From assembly GCA_034423115.1 (NCBI GenBank), contig DAOUJD010000066.1:19964-83963 (forward strand): a stretch of DNA of 64,000 nt. Reading direction: 5' to 3'. Shown here in pieces: positions 17,701 to 26,822 of the stretch. The stretch is from Bin87 sp034423115. Its GTDB lineage: Bacteria; Chloroflexota; Dehalococcoidia; Lucifugimonadales; UBA3495. Under the pieces are notes generated by a model. It saw only the letters and a program-made list of their open reading frames with translations, ran no database searches and was not told where the DNA came from. Every line of letters starts with the position of its first letter. Position 1 is the first letter of the stretch. A program made the translations under genes and the position numbers.

Positions 17701-18960
17701 ATGTCCACCGGCGGTCGGTCCGCGCGAAAGGTTGTCGTAACGGGTTTGGGTATGGTCAGCCCGCTGGGGTTGACCGTCTCGGATAGCTGGAATGGGGTCG
17801 CGGCCGGCAAATCCGGCATAGACTACATCACCAGTTTCGATGCCGAGGCTTATGACACCCGGTTTGCCGCTGAGGTCAAAGGCTTCGATCCGGAGAATTA
17901 CCTGGATCGCAAAGACGCCAGACGGATGGACCGGTTCGCGCAATTCGCCGCGGTCGCTGCCCAGGAAGCGTGTGCCCAGGCCGGACTAGAACCCCGGGAG
18001 ATGGACCGCTACAGCGTCCACGTGGTCATCGGCAGCGGGATCGGTGGGCTCAGCACACTTACTGAGCAGCACAAGGTGCTGTTGGAGCGCGGCCCCCGCC
18101 GGGTTTCTCCTTTTCTGATTCCGATGATGCTGGCGGACATGGGTTCCGCCCAGGTTTCCATGGTCACCGGTGCCATGGGCGCCAACTATTGCATCACGTC
18201 GTCGTGCAGCAGCGGCGCGGACGCCATCGGGGCCGGTTGGGAGCTCATCAGCAACGGCCGCGCGGACGTGGTCCTGGCGGGTGGTGCTGAGGCGCCCATC
18301 ACGCCATTGGGTGTGGCCGGTTTCAACGCGCTGCGGGCTCTCTCGCGGCAGAATGATAACCCACAGCGCGCCAGCCAGCCTTTCAACCGGCATCGGGACG
18401 GATTTGTCCTGGCCGAAGGCGCGGCTGTGTTGGTGCTGGAAAGCGCGGAGCATGCTGCCGCCAGGGGAGCGCGCCCACTGGCGGATCTGCAAGGCTACGC
18501 GGCCACCAGCGATTCCCATCACCTGACCGAACCCAACCCTACCGGGCAAAGCGCCGCCGCTGCCGTCACCGCTGCGTTGGAGGCTGCGCAACTGGCCGCG
18601 TCGGACGTTGATTACCTGAACGCCCATGGGACATCGACTCCGTTGAACGACTGGCACGAGACCAAGGCGTTGAAACTGGCTTTGGGCGATGAGGCGTATC
18701 GGATCCCGGTGAGCAGCACCAAGAGCATGACCGGCCATCTGCTGGGGGCCGGAGGCGCGTTGGAAGCCGCCCTGTGCACCGTGGCGCTTGGTGAAGGCGT
18801 TATGCCGCCCACAATCAATCTGGACGACCCCGATGACGAGTGCGACCTGGACTACGTGCCCAATTCGGCGCGGCGCGCTGACCTCAACGTGGTGTTGAGC
18901 AATTCGTTTGGATTTGGCGGTCACAATTCCGTCATTGTTCTGACGCGCGCAGATCTGTGA
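17701..18960 (+). CDS. fabF: Beta-ketoacyl-ACP synthase II (copy 1)
   Basis: 419 residues. The thiolase-fold motifs are present: catalytic Cys in ITSSCSSGADAIG, histidines in NAHGTSTPLND and MTGHLLGAGG, and the C-terminal SNSFGFGGHN. It elongates acyl-ACP with malonyl-ACP. ATG 17701 follows the radical SAM stop without a gap, and its TGA overlaps the recJ GTG, so it is the middle gene of a coupled trio. A second fabF lies at 28254; the two differ around the nucleophile (SSCSSG here, TACAAS there). Confidence 0.92.
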   Translation: MSTGGRSARKVVVTGLGMVSPLGLTVSDSWNGVAAGKSGIDYITSFDAEAYDTRFAAEVKGFDPENYLDRKDARRMDRFAQFAAVAAQEACAQAGLEPREMDRYSVHVVIGSGIGGLSTLTEQHKVLLERGPRRVSPFLIPMMLADMGSAQVSMVTGAMGANYCITSSCSSGADAIGAGWELISNGRADVVLAGGAEAPITPLGVAGFNALRALSRQNDNPQRASQPFNRHRDGFVLAEGAAVLVLESAEHAAARGARPLADLQGYAATSDSHHLTEPNPTGQSAAAAVTAALEAAQLAASDVDYLNAHGTSTPLNDWHETKALKLALGDEAYRIPVSSTKSMTGHLLGAGGALEAALCTVALGEGVMPPTINLDDPDDECDLDYVPNSARRADLNVVLSNSFGFGGHNSVIVLTRADL

Positions 18961-20654
18961 ATGCGCTGACCTCCGGACCGAAACCGAAGAGGTGGTTGCC
19001 TCCTCCGCCCGTTGATGGGCATAGGCTGCCTTCCGGCCTCCCCGACGCAGCGGTCCAATTGCTGTTGTCGCGCGGCATCGGCAACTCCAAGGCGCTTGAT
19101 CAATTCCTTAACCCCGGCGGACTGCCTTATTCCCCGGATTTGCTGGCTGGCGTAGAAGCAGCCGTTCCGCGTCTGGCCCGGGCGGTCCAATCGGGAGAAA
19201 CGGTAGCGGTATTCGGAGATTTTGACGTCGATGGCATCTCCGGGACCACCATATTGACAGAAACCCTGGAACGCCTGGGCGCCAAGGTTATCCCCTATCT
19301 GCCCCATCCGGTTGCCGAGGGCCACGGAATGACCACCGAGGCGATCAAGAGGTTGATCTCCCAGGGCGCCTCACTGATCGTAACCGTTGATTGCGGCATC
19401 AGTGATGCCGACGTAGTTTCGTATGCGCGCGGTTCCGGTTCCGAGGTCATCATCACCGACCATCACACGCCCCCGCCGGAGCGTCCCGAGGCATTCGCCA
19501 TCGTGAATCCCCGAATGCCGGGAAACACATACCCGTTCCCGGAACTGTGCGGCGCGGGTATTGCCTACAAGCTGGCGACTGCACTTTTGGAGTACCTGGG
19601 TGAATCTCCGGACGCCTCTCTGCTGGAACTGGCCGCATTGGGAACGATTGCTGATCTGGTGCCGTTGCGGGACGAGAACCGTTATCTGGTCCAAGAAGGT
19701 CTGGCCGCCTTGGGCAATACAACCCGACCGGGATTGAGGGCAATGTTCCGGCGCATCAATCTCGAGGGCGTAGAGCTTCATGCTGAAGATATTGCGTTCC
19801 GAATCGCGCCGCGCCTCAACTCTTCCGGAAGAATGGCGCATCCCGAAACATCGCTCCAACTTTTGCTCACGCGCGACACGCGGGAAGCTGATCGGCTGGC
19901 CAGCCAACTTGAGCAATACAACACTCAGAGACGGGATTTGACCGCCGCTGCCTGCGAGATAGCCATCGAACGCATTGCCTCTTTGGATCAAATCCCTCCC
20001 ATCATCGTCATACACGACGAGGCGTTTACACCTGGGATAAACGGGTTGATCGCCAGCCGACTGGTGGAGATTTTCAATCGACCCGCGGTTGCCCTGGCCC
20101 GTGCGGACGAAAGCCACCTAGTTGCCAGCGCCAGGAGTCCGGGTAGCCCAAGTCTCATCGAAATAATCTCCCAGTGTCGTGACCTTTTGGTCCGTTATGG
20201 TGGGCACGCCGCTGCCGCCGGGTTCACGGTTCACGACACGAAAGTGACCGAAGTTGCTCGGCGCTTGGAAAGCATTGCCAGGTCGGAAATGGGATTATTC
20301 GAACCGGAAGCGACGTTGGAAATTCACGCGGAAGGCAGCCTCGACCAATTGCTTAGTCCTGAGTTGGCCCGGTTCTGCGCGCAGTTGGAGCCCTTCGGCA
20401 AGGACAATCCTACCCCGATGTTCCTGACCCGCCGCGCCCATGTTGTCAGTTGGGGATACGTGGGCGGCCAAGGTCAGCACCTCAAGCTCAACGTATCCAG
20501 CGGTGGCCGAGCCATCGACGCCTTGTCGTGGAATCACCAGTCGGGTTGGCCGGGCTATTCAACTGTGGACCTGGTATTCCAGCTTGCCGAGGATCGCTAC
20601 CGGGGCGAAAGCAGGACCTATCTGCGGATCGAGGATATCCGGCCCGCTGTTTAG
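18957..20654 (+). CDS. recJ: Single-stranded-DNA-specific exonuclease RecJ
   Basis: 565 residues. The DHH phosphoesterase motifs are clear: VFGDFDVDGISGTT near 85, VTVDCGISD near 143, ITDHHTPPPE near 167, then the DHHA1 domain (VRYGGHAAAAGF) and the OB-fold C-terminus. The GTG start overlaps the fabF stop by 4 bases. RecJ degrades 5' ends of single-stranded DNA in recombination and repair. Confidence 0.95.
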   Translation: MNALTSGPKPKRWLPPPPVDGHRLPSGLPDAAVQLLLSRGIGNSKALDQFLNPGGLPYSPDLLAGVEAAVPRLARAVQSGETVAVFGDFDVDGISGTTILTETLERLGAKVIPYLPHPVAEGHGMTTEAIKRLISQGASLIVTVDCGISDADVVSYARGSGSEVIITDHHTPPPERPEAFAIVNPRMPGNTYPFPELCGAGIAYKLATALLEYLGESPDASLLELAALGTIADLVPLRDENRYLVQEGLAALGNTTRPGLRAMFRRINLEGVELHAEDIAFRIAPRLNSSGRMAHPETSLQLLLTRDTREADRLASQLEQYNTQRRDLTAAACEIAIERIASLDQIPPIIVIHDEAFTPGINGLIASRLVEIFNRPAVALARADESHLVASARSPGSPSLIEIISQCRDLLVRYGGHAAAAGFTVHDTKVTEVARRLESIARSEMGLFEPEATLEIHAEGSLDQLLSPELARFCAQLEPFGKDNPTPMFLTRRAHVVSWGYVGGQGQHLKLNVSSGGRAIDALSWNHQSGWPGYSTVDLVFQLAEDRYRGESRTYLRIEDIRPAV

Positions 20655-20765
20655 TCGATAGGTTCGCCCAGCGCGCGCCCATTTTGGGGTTCAGGGGGTC
20701 GCGGGTATTCTGCGGCCCGGAACGCCGGTCCGTCGGCGCATTCGCGGAGACCAGCCGTTGGCAAA

Positions 20766-21677
20766 CTAAGAATCGTCCGATTCCTCGGCGGACCGAGACC
20801 GTGCGTTCGCAGTGGGCCGCACCAATCGTGCCCGGTAGATCAGTAACGGCACTGTGATCAGCATGATGACCAACGCCACCAGCTGCGCTTCGTTGAATCC
20901 GAACACATAGGTGTTTTGCTCCTCGCGAACGAACGATATGAAGAACCTTCCGGCCGAGTATCCGGCAAAGAAAAGAGCGAAAAGCATCCCGCGCGGCCTA
21001 ATGCGGTCCCGCATCAGCCATAGCACGCCGGCCCAGATCAGACAGAAGATCAATTCGTAGGCCACCGCCGGGTGAGACGCTGGCCGCCCGTAGCCGAAAC
21101 TGTCCGGATCGGTGTACACCCAGCCCCACGGCAGTTCCGTGAAACTGGACCAGTGCTCGCCGTTGATGACGTCCCCGATCCTCCCTATGGCCAGCGCTAT
21201 CAGGAGCGCCGGGGATGCTATGTCGGCCAGGTGCGACACCGAGGGGATCTGGGGGAAGGGGCGGTGCAGGCCGGTCCAACGTAGCCCGGCGTTGTCGCAG
21301 ACTCGATGCAGCCATTCGGCGTTGCGCGTCAGGATGTAGGTGGCCCCTCCTGCGAATCCGCCGAGGTATGCGCCGAATATGGCGATGCCACCGTTCCAGA
21401 ATTGAACGATTCGCATTGGATCGTACTGGTAAACGTCGTCCCAGAAGTCGATCACGTGCAGCACTCTAGCGCCGATGATCCCCCCAATGATGCACCAGGT
21501 GGACACCGAGAGGATGGCGTCGCCGTCAAGGCCATCTCGTCTCCCCCAACGCCAGGTGAGATAAACGGCCACGGCGACCGCGACGAATGTGAAGAATCCG
21601 TGCCACGAAAGTATGAAACCCGCTGTCCGGATGATGTCCGGGTCGAAAGGTATGCTGATGACCGCAAGGATGTCCAT
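20766..21677 (-). CDS. lgt: Prolipoprotein diacylglyceryl transferase
   Basis: 303 residues, about seven membrane segments. The Lgt signature GRIGDVINGEHWS is near residue 165, with an SWHGFF segment in the first helix and GRFFISFVREEQN near 245. It transfers diacylglycerol from phosphatidylglycerol to lipobox cysteines. At least two lipoproteins in this window (43378 and 50363) would be its substrates. It is the last gene of rsmA-ispE-lgt, 35 bp after ispE. Confidence 0.95.
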   Translation of the reverse strand: MDILAVISIPFDPDIIRTAGFILSWHGFFTFVAVAVAVYLTWRWGRRDGLDGDAILSVSTWCIIGGIIGARVLHVIDFWDDVYQYDPMRIVQFWNGGIAIFGAYLGGFAGGATYILTRNAEWLHRVCDNAGLRWTGLHRPFPQIPSVSHLADIASPALLIALAIGRIGDVINGEHWSSFTELPWGWVYTDPDSFGYGRPASHPAVAYELIFCLIWAGVLWLMRDRIRPRGMLFALFFAGYSAGRFFISFVREEQNTYVFGFNEAQLVALVIMLITVPLLIYRARLVRPTANARSRSAEESDDS

Positions 21678-21712
21678 GAAAAATCAATGTCCTGAGAAAT
21701 TTGGCTGGAACA

Positions 21713-22588
21713 TTATACGGGTTGGGTTGGGTTTATCGTTCTCACCAGATACACCTTTGCGCCGGTGTCTCGTAGCGCGCCCGCCACCTCTTCCCTCTCC
21801 TCCTCGTCGGAGGGCATGCAGAAGAAAGCCGGGCCGGCGCCGGATAAACAGGGCGGGTGTTTCGTGATGGCCGCCGTTTTCTCCCAAACGTCAGCGAGGC
21901 CGGGGAAGATTTCCAGAGCCGCGCGGGTGAAAGCGTTGAGGCACAAGTCGCTGCTAATTTTGCCCGTCGACAGTTCGGTTGATCCTGCCAGTCGCCGCGT
22001 ATGTGTCCCGTCTGAATAATCGCTTGGAGTCAACGCGCTGTAAAGCGTCGGAGTCTTGCTGGCGATGCTTTGGGCCGGCGCGATCAGCAACACCCGAACG
22101 CTGGGTTGGGCGGTCAGATGCTCAAGCAGATCCCCCCGCCCGGTTCCAATGGCGGTTCCTCCCTGCACCAAAAAGGGCACGTCCGATCCCAATTCGGATG
22201 CTATGGAGATCAGCTTGTCCTCGGTGAAACCCAAGTCCCAGAAACGATTCAGACCCAACAGCCCGGTGGCCGCGTCAGCTGATCCCCCTCCCAAACCAGC
22301 CGCCATAGGAATACGCTTATCGATCTTCATTTTCGCCCAGGGTTTGACCCCGGCATGCGCTGCCAACTTGACTGCCGCGTCCCAAACGATGTTCTGCGGT
22401 CCCGACAATTCCGGATTGTCGCAATGCACTTCCAGCTGGCTTGAGGGAGATATCGTCAATTGGTCGGCCAGGTCAACGGTTTGCAGGATGGTGGCGATGT
22501 CGTGATAGCCGTCGTCCCGTTTTCCCAGGACCTCCAGCGAAAGGTTCAGCTTGGCGTGCGCCGGCAGCCGTAACGATTTGGTTCCCAT
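21713..22588 (-). CDS. ispE: 4-diphosphocytidyl-2-C-methyl-D-erythritol kinase
   Basis: 291 residues. GHMP kinase motifs: AHAKLNLSLEVLGKRDDGYHD at the N-terminus, the ATP-binding PMAAGLGGGSADAATGL near 93, and the C-terminal LSGAGPAFFCM. It acts in the non-mevalonate isoprenoid pathway. ATG 22588 shares one base with the rsmA stop (TGATG); the ORF opens one codon earlier at a GTG, which is less likely. Confidence 0.94.
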   Translation of the reverse strand: MGTKSLRLPAHAKLNLSLEVLGKRDDGYHDIATILQTVDLADQLTISPSSQLEVHCDNPELSGPQNIVWDAAVKLAAHAGVKPWAKMKIDKRIPMAAGLGGGSADAATGLLGLNRFWDLGFTEDKLISIASELGSDVPFLVQGGTAIGTGRGDLLEHLTAQPSVRVLLIAPAQSIASKTPTLYSALTPSDYSDGTHTRRLAGSTELSTGKISSDLCLNAFTRAALEIFPGLADVWEKTAAITKHPPCLSGAGPAFFCMPSDEEEREEVAGALRDTGAKVYLVRTINPTQPV

Positions 22589-23430
22589 CACCGGACCTTG
22601 TGCCGAGGAACGTCCTCAGGCCAAACACTATCGAGCGATCCCCACTCGCCGATCGAGAGCGTGGCCGGTCGCCTCTTGCCGTCTATCGTCGTTTCCCTCA
22701 AAACGCTATCTACTGTCTCGGCTGGGGCGCCCGATCCCTGCATCATTGAGTTCCTCAACTGCTTGCGTGGCGCCGCAAATCCAGCTCGTACCAGGTTAAA
22801 AAACTCCTGGTTATCACGAACTGCAACGGCCGGCTCCTTGAGCACATCGAGCCTTATCACTGTCGACGACACTTTGGGCGGCGGACGGAATGATCGGGGT
22901 GGTACGTTTATTACGGTCGATGCACGCGCGTAAAACTGAGTGGCCACCGACATCAGCGTCATCGACCCCGGATTAGCAGTCATGGCCTTCCCCACTTCCC
23001 TCTGTACCATCACCACCATAATTGTCGGCGGTGTCGTGGACTCCAGGAAGCGCCGCACTATCGGCGCCGCAGCGTAGTAAGGCAGGTTCGCGACGAACTT
23101 GTAGGGCGTCCCGACGCCAATCAGGTCTGGGATCGGGATTTCTCGGGCGTCTCGGTTCAGCACTCGCAGATTGTTGGGGTCACCCAACGCGCTCGGCAAG
23201 TTCAACGCTAAACGCTGGTCTATCTCAACTGCGATCACGTTCCCCGCCCGTTCTACGAAACGCCTGGTCAATACACCGGTGCCGGGGCCGACCTCGACTA
23301 CCGTATCGGTAGCGGTCGGCTCAGCTGCGGAAACGATACGGTTAGCGATCCGGGGATCGATCAGAAAATGCTGCCCCAACGATTTCCGAGGGCGGCGTCT
23401 CGCGGGTGGCGGATTGGTCATGGTGGCCAT
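22588..23430 (-). CDS. rsmA: 16S rRNA (adenine1518/1519-N6)-dimethyltransferase
   Basis: 280 residues from ATG 23430 (or ATG 23421). Motifs: KSLGQHFLIDPRIANRIV, the AdoMet loop VEVGPGTGVLTRRF, and the catalytic NLPYYAAAPIVRR. It dimethylates two adenines in helix 45 of 16S rRNA. The frame is open to 23514, but that extension overlaps the SRP RNA gene and is rejected. It is translationally coupled to ispE. Confidence 0.95.
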   Translation of the reverse strand: MATMTNPPPARRRPRKSLGQHFLIDPRIANRIVSAAEPTATDTVVEVGPGTGVLTRRFVERAGNVIAVEIDQRLALNLPSALGDPNNLRVLNRDAREIPIPDLIGVGTPYKFVANLPYYAAAPIVRRFLESTTPPTIMVVMVQREVGKAMTANPGSMTLMSVATQFYARASTVINVPPRSFRPPPKVSSTVIRLDVLKEPAVAVRDNQEFFNLVRAGFAAPRKQLRNSMMQGSGAPAETVDSVLRETTIDGKRRPATLSIGEWGSLDSVWPEDVPRHKVR

Positions 23431-23437
23431 AAACACC

Positions 23438-23714
23438 AAAAGTGGCCGAGCACCTCCCTTTGACGGCAGTTTGGGGGCGTATCGTCGGGACTGGCTCGGG
23501 CCAGGCACTCCCACGGCACCCGCGGGACATCGCTTACCGTTGCTGCCGTCAAGCCCTGGCGGAGTTCACGAGCCTGCGCCGCGTGGGACCCGGCCGTCAG
23601 CGCCATTCCCTGGGAAATTGGCCCTTGCGCCTCGCCGAGGGGAGGAATTCCACCCCGCTGTGGCGGGTTGCGGGTGTAGGGCACCGCCAGCTCCCCGTGT
23701 AGCACGACCACTCT
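23438..23714 (-). ncRNA. ffs: Large signal recognition particle RNA (Alu domain plus S domain)
   Basis: On the minus strand the sequence follows the large bacterial SRP RNA order: the 5' Alu part GTGCTACACGGGGAGCTGG, CGGTGCCCTACACCCGCAA, GCGGGGTGGAATTCC, then GTGAACTCCGCCAGG, the apical helix 8, AGCAACGGTAAGCGA, GGGTGCCGTGGGAGTGCCTGG, and a 3' end whose CGGCCACT pairs with 5' AGTGGTCG. The helix 8 loop reads GGGCT-TGAC-GGC instead of the usual GGAA-type tetraloop. The 3' end lies about 8 bases before the rsmA ATG. End points are approximate. 23715-23840 holds nothing recognised. Confidence 0.85.
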
Positions 23715-23840
23715 TTCATGGTATGCGGGCCGCGCCGAGGTGTCAATCAAACTTCCGCGCGAAAAAGAACCGTCTGATACGGACCAAACGGAGGCACCAA
23801 CGACAATTTGGACCGGACCAGACTCTCAAATGCCGTGCTC

Positions 23841-24824
23841 TCATCCCCCAGTCGTGCGCCTCTCCCGGAAATGCGGAATGATGTCCTTAGCGATGATCTC
23901 CAAGTGCCTGCGACGGTCCTCGCGGGAGGAGGCGATGCTGAAAATTATGTGGCGCGCGCCGGCATCTATGTATTCGTGCAGTCGGTCGATGCACATCTTG
24001 GGCGTCCCCAGCAGGCAGTACCGTCGCACTATGTTGATAAACTCTCCGCCGTACAGATATTGGTTCCCCAATGATTCCGCTGCCGTTCGGGCGGCCTGCT
24101 CTTCAGTCTGGGCTAGCGTTATATATGGGAAAAACGCCCACTGGAAATTTGACAAATCCCGGTTTTCCTCGCTGGCAAGTTCCTCGATCTTTGCGACACT
24201 GTCCCGGTAACGTTCTGGACTGTAGAAATAAGGAAGCCATCCGTCTCCATAACGCACGGCGCGTCGCATCGCCGCGTCTCTGCGTCCCGCGACCCAGATC
24301 GGAGGATGAGGTTGTTGTGCCGGCTTCGGGTTGATCGCAGCGCTATCGAGCTGGTAATGCCGGCCGCGTATCGTCACGTCGTCCTGCGTCCACAGGCGCC
24401 TGAGTGCATCGAGGCACTCGTCCGTCCTTCGACCCCGCTGGCGTATTTCGATGCCGGCGTTCTCGTATTCCATCGGAAATTCGCCGCCCACTCCGACACC
24501 CAAGGTAAGCCGGCCTCCGGATGCGATATCCAAGGTCGCGGTCATTCGAGCCAGTATCAGTGGATGGTAGAATGGCGCCAAGGTTACCGAACTCAGGATG
24601 CGCATCCGCTCGGTTGCGCCGGCTGCCACCGCCAACAGAGGTAAGGCGGCGTGGGTAGGTCCAGGGGGACGTCCGCGCATGAAATGCTCGCCAGCGCCCA
24701 TGTATTCGAAGCCCAGGTTCTCCATCAATCGGGCCTGCTCGATAGTGCGGTCCGCTGGAAGCGCCATGCTTGCGCCGAACTGAATTTGGTCAGTGTTCCC
24801 CAATGGGTGTGGTGGCATGGTCAA
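23841..24824 (-). CDS. LLM-class flavin-dependent oxidoreductase
   Basis: 327 residues, luciferase-like TIM barrel. Recognisable: FGASMALPADRTIEQARLMENLGFEYMGAGEH, then ILSSVTLAPFYHPLILARMTATLDIASGGRLTLGVGVGG, and KPAQQPHPPIWVAG. The substitution pattern suits F420- or FMN-dependent members; the cofactor cannot be decided here. The first of five LLM genes in the window (others at 51426, 58363 and 62380). It stands alone between the SRP RNA and a gene-free stretch. Confidence 0.85.
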   Translation of the reverse strand: MTMPPHPLGNTDQIQFGASMALPADRTIEQARLMENLGFEYMGAGEHFMRGRPPGPTHAALPLLAVAAGATERMRILSSVTLAPFYHPLILARMTATLDIASGGRLTLGVGVGGEFPMEYENAGIEIRQRGRRTDECLDALRRLWTQDDVTIRGRHYQLDSAAINPKPAQQPHPPIWVAGRRDAAMRRAVRYGDGWLPYFYSPERYRDSVAKIEELASEENRDLSNFQWAFFPYITLAQTEEQAARTAAESLGNQYLYGGEFINIVRRYCLLGTPKMCIDRLHEYIDAGARHIIFSIASSREDRRRHLEIIAKDIIPHFRERRTTGG

Positions 24825-25884
24825 TCTTGATTCTCCATCTAAGTTTCGGCTCCGCTGAAACGGCGGTCATTGTATGTTAACGAGGCCGCACCGGCAAAAT
24901 GACCGAGCGGAGACCCGCAGGGCTTTTGGATTTATCTACCCCGGCCGTCCGATCATCCTGAGCTGCCGTAGGTCCGCCTGTGGCGGGTTGGCGCGCCGGG
25001 TCATGCGCGCTTGCCGTCGCAATGAGAGGTCAGTGCGGGAGACCAGCCATTGAAGTACAAGGACCCAGGTCGAGTGCACGACGATTTTGTTTTGGGACGC
25101 TGTTTCAGCGTCTGCACGGAAGTCGTTTTCACGCGGTGTTTTGGTGTGGTTGCCTCCCTTGGGGTTGGTGGTTGGTTTTGAGAATTGGGTGTCAGGTTGT
25201 GGTTCGGATCGATTGTCGGAGCACGGCCAACACTGTTTTTTGCTTGCGCAGAAAGATATCGTCCTAGGCTTCCGTGCCCTCACGGGTAACCGGCCAATGA
25301 TACCGGGGCAGCGCGAGCACGGGGCGGTGGTAACACCCGCTGGGTTCCGGGAGCTTGATCGTGGAAGAAAACGATTCTAGGCTCCTTGGGAACCGTATTC
25401 TGCTTTTGAGTAACCGACAGGCCGTTATGCGACCCGAACCTTTTTGACACCTCGCCATGTTTGGTAGTTTGGTGGCTGCCGCTGCATGCGATGCGGCCGA
25501 CCCCGCCCGGTTCTCGAGTGCCGAGCGGGGAACCTGACATGGTTAGGATAGAACGCGGGTGCGACTTGGGGCAACGGGTGGGTGTCATTGTTAGGAAATT
25601 GATTTTTGCAAGGCAGGGGCAAGGGGCAGCAGGGTCATTCGGCTATCCCGATCGGAGGCGACGAATGACGCCAGAACGTTGGCCGAATGACCGTCCGCTC
25701 GTGGTTCGACAAGCTCACCATGAGCGGGCTGCGCGGTTGATCGAGTGAGCTGACTACCCACCCGCCGAGCAATGATTGAATGGCCTGGGGAGGCCGGGGC
25801 CACGAAGGTGAGTCATTGTGCGTCGATGTTATACTTGAACCATCGGGTAACTCATACCTCTTTAAGCTTCTGCTTGGAAGTTCC
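24825..25884. other. Gene-free stretch of about 1 kb with interspersed repeats
   Basis: Repeat traces of the CTGAGC/CCATGAGCGG type lie at about 24950-25000 and 25690-25735 (GTCCGCTCGTGGTTCGACAAGC... with CCATGAGCGG inverted). Between them, 25020-25640 is a strand-biased segment (G/T-rich on plus, C/A-rich on minus). Small ORFs on both strands show no family resemblance. No known riboswitch, RNase P or tmRNA motif was found by eye. Confidence 0.5.
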
Positions 25885-26814
25885 ATGACCGTCCTGGTAA
25901 CCGGCGCCACCGGATTTTTGGGCCGCCGCGTGGTCCAACAATTACTGGAAACGAACCATGAAGTTCGCGCCATGGTTCGCAGCCCGGGTAGCGAGCGAGT
26001 GTTCACGACTCCGCCAACCGAAGTGTGCTATGGGGATGTTCGCGATCCAGATGCCGTCGCGGAAGCCTGCCGCGACATCTCCGAGGTTATCCACCTGGTG
26101 GCGGTAATTCGGGGTGGGCCACGCCAATTCGACGCGATCAACCGTCAGGGCACGGCCAATGTGGTGGGCGCCGCCAGAGAAGCCGGGTCTGTTCGCCGTT
26201 TTGTCCACCTCAGTGCTATTGGCGCGGCCAACGTCCCCAACCTGCGTTATTTGTACTCCAAATGGCAGGGCGAGCAAGAGGTCGTTGGCGGTGGACTGCC
26301 CTACGTCATCATCCGGCCTTCGTTGATTTTCGGGCCGGGGGATGAATTTACAAATGCGGTTGCGGCGTTGGTCCGGTGTCTGCCTGTCACGCCGGTGATT
26401 GGGTCTGGAAACAACCGATTGCAGCCCATTCACGTCAACGATGTTGCTCAGTGCGTAGCGCAGTCTCTAAGCGGCAACATACGGGGAAATCGCACCGTCG
26501 AAATTGGTGGGCCCGACCAACTTTCGTATAACGAAATCATCAGGACGGTAGCCCGCTCCATGGACCGGCGTCGGTTCGTAGTGAACGTTCCCCTTTGGAA
26601 ATTCCGTCTCCCGATCGTAATGATGGAATTGCTCACACCGCGTCCACCGATGAACAGCGCCATGCTGCAACTCATCACCTTGCGCAATGTCGCGGACTCC
26701 GATTCCGTTGATCGGGAGTTTGGTTTCCATCCCAGTCCTCTGGCGGGGAACTTAGACCACATCAGGGACATGACTTTTGGCCGGGCTCTGCGCACCAATC
26801 TGGGCCTTAGTTGA
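25885..26814 (+). CDS. NAD(P)-binding SDR protein, complex I NDUFA9-like
   Basis: 309 residues from ATG 25885, preceded by GGAAG; the frame is open upstream to 25780. N-terminal MTVLVTGATGFLGRRVVQQLL binds NAD(P), with HLSAIGA and YLYSKWQGEQEV in the place of the Ser and Tyr/Lys catalytic region, and RPSLIFGPGDEF. This is an atypical/extended SDR of the group called complex I NDUFA9 subunit family. Bacterial members may be sugar-nucleotide or quinone-related; the role is unclear. The folC start lies 9 bp after its stop. Confidence 0.8.
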   Translation: MTVLVTGATGFLGRRVVQQLLETNHEVRAMVRSPGSERVFTTPPTEVCYGDVRDPDAVAEACRDISEVIHLVAVIRGGPRQFDAINRQGTANVVGAAREAGSVRRFVHLSAIGAANVPNLRYLYSKWQGEQEVVGGGLPYVIIRPSLIFGPGDEFTNAVAALVRCLPVTPVIGSGNNRLQPIHVNDVAQCVAQSLSGNIRGNRTVEIGGPDQLSYNEIIRTVARSMDRRRFVVNVPLWKFRLPIVMMELLTPRPPMNSAMLQLITLRNVADSDSVDREFGFHPSPLAGNLDHIRDMTFGRALRTNLGLS

Positions 26815-26822
26815 ACGTTTCA

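Noticed and set aside
23431..23514. N-terminal extension of RsmA
   Set aside because: It would be translated from inside the SRP RNA and adds 28 residues with no family similarity.
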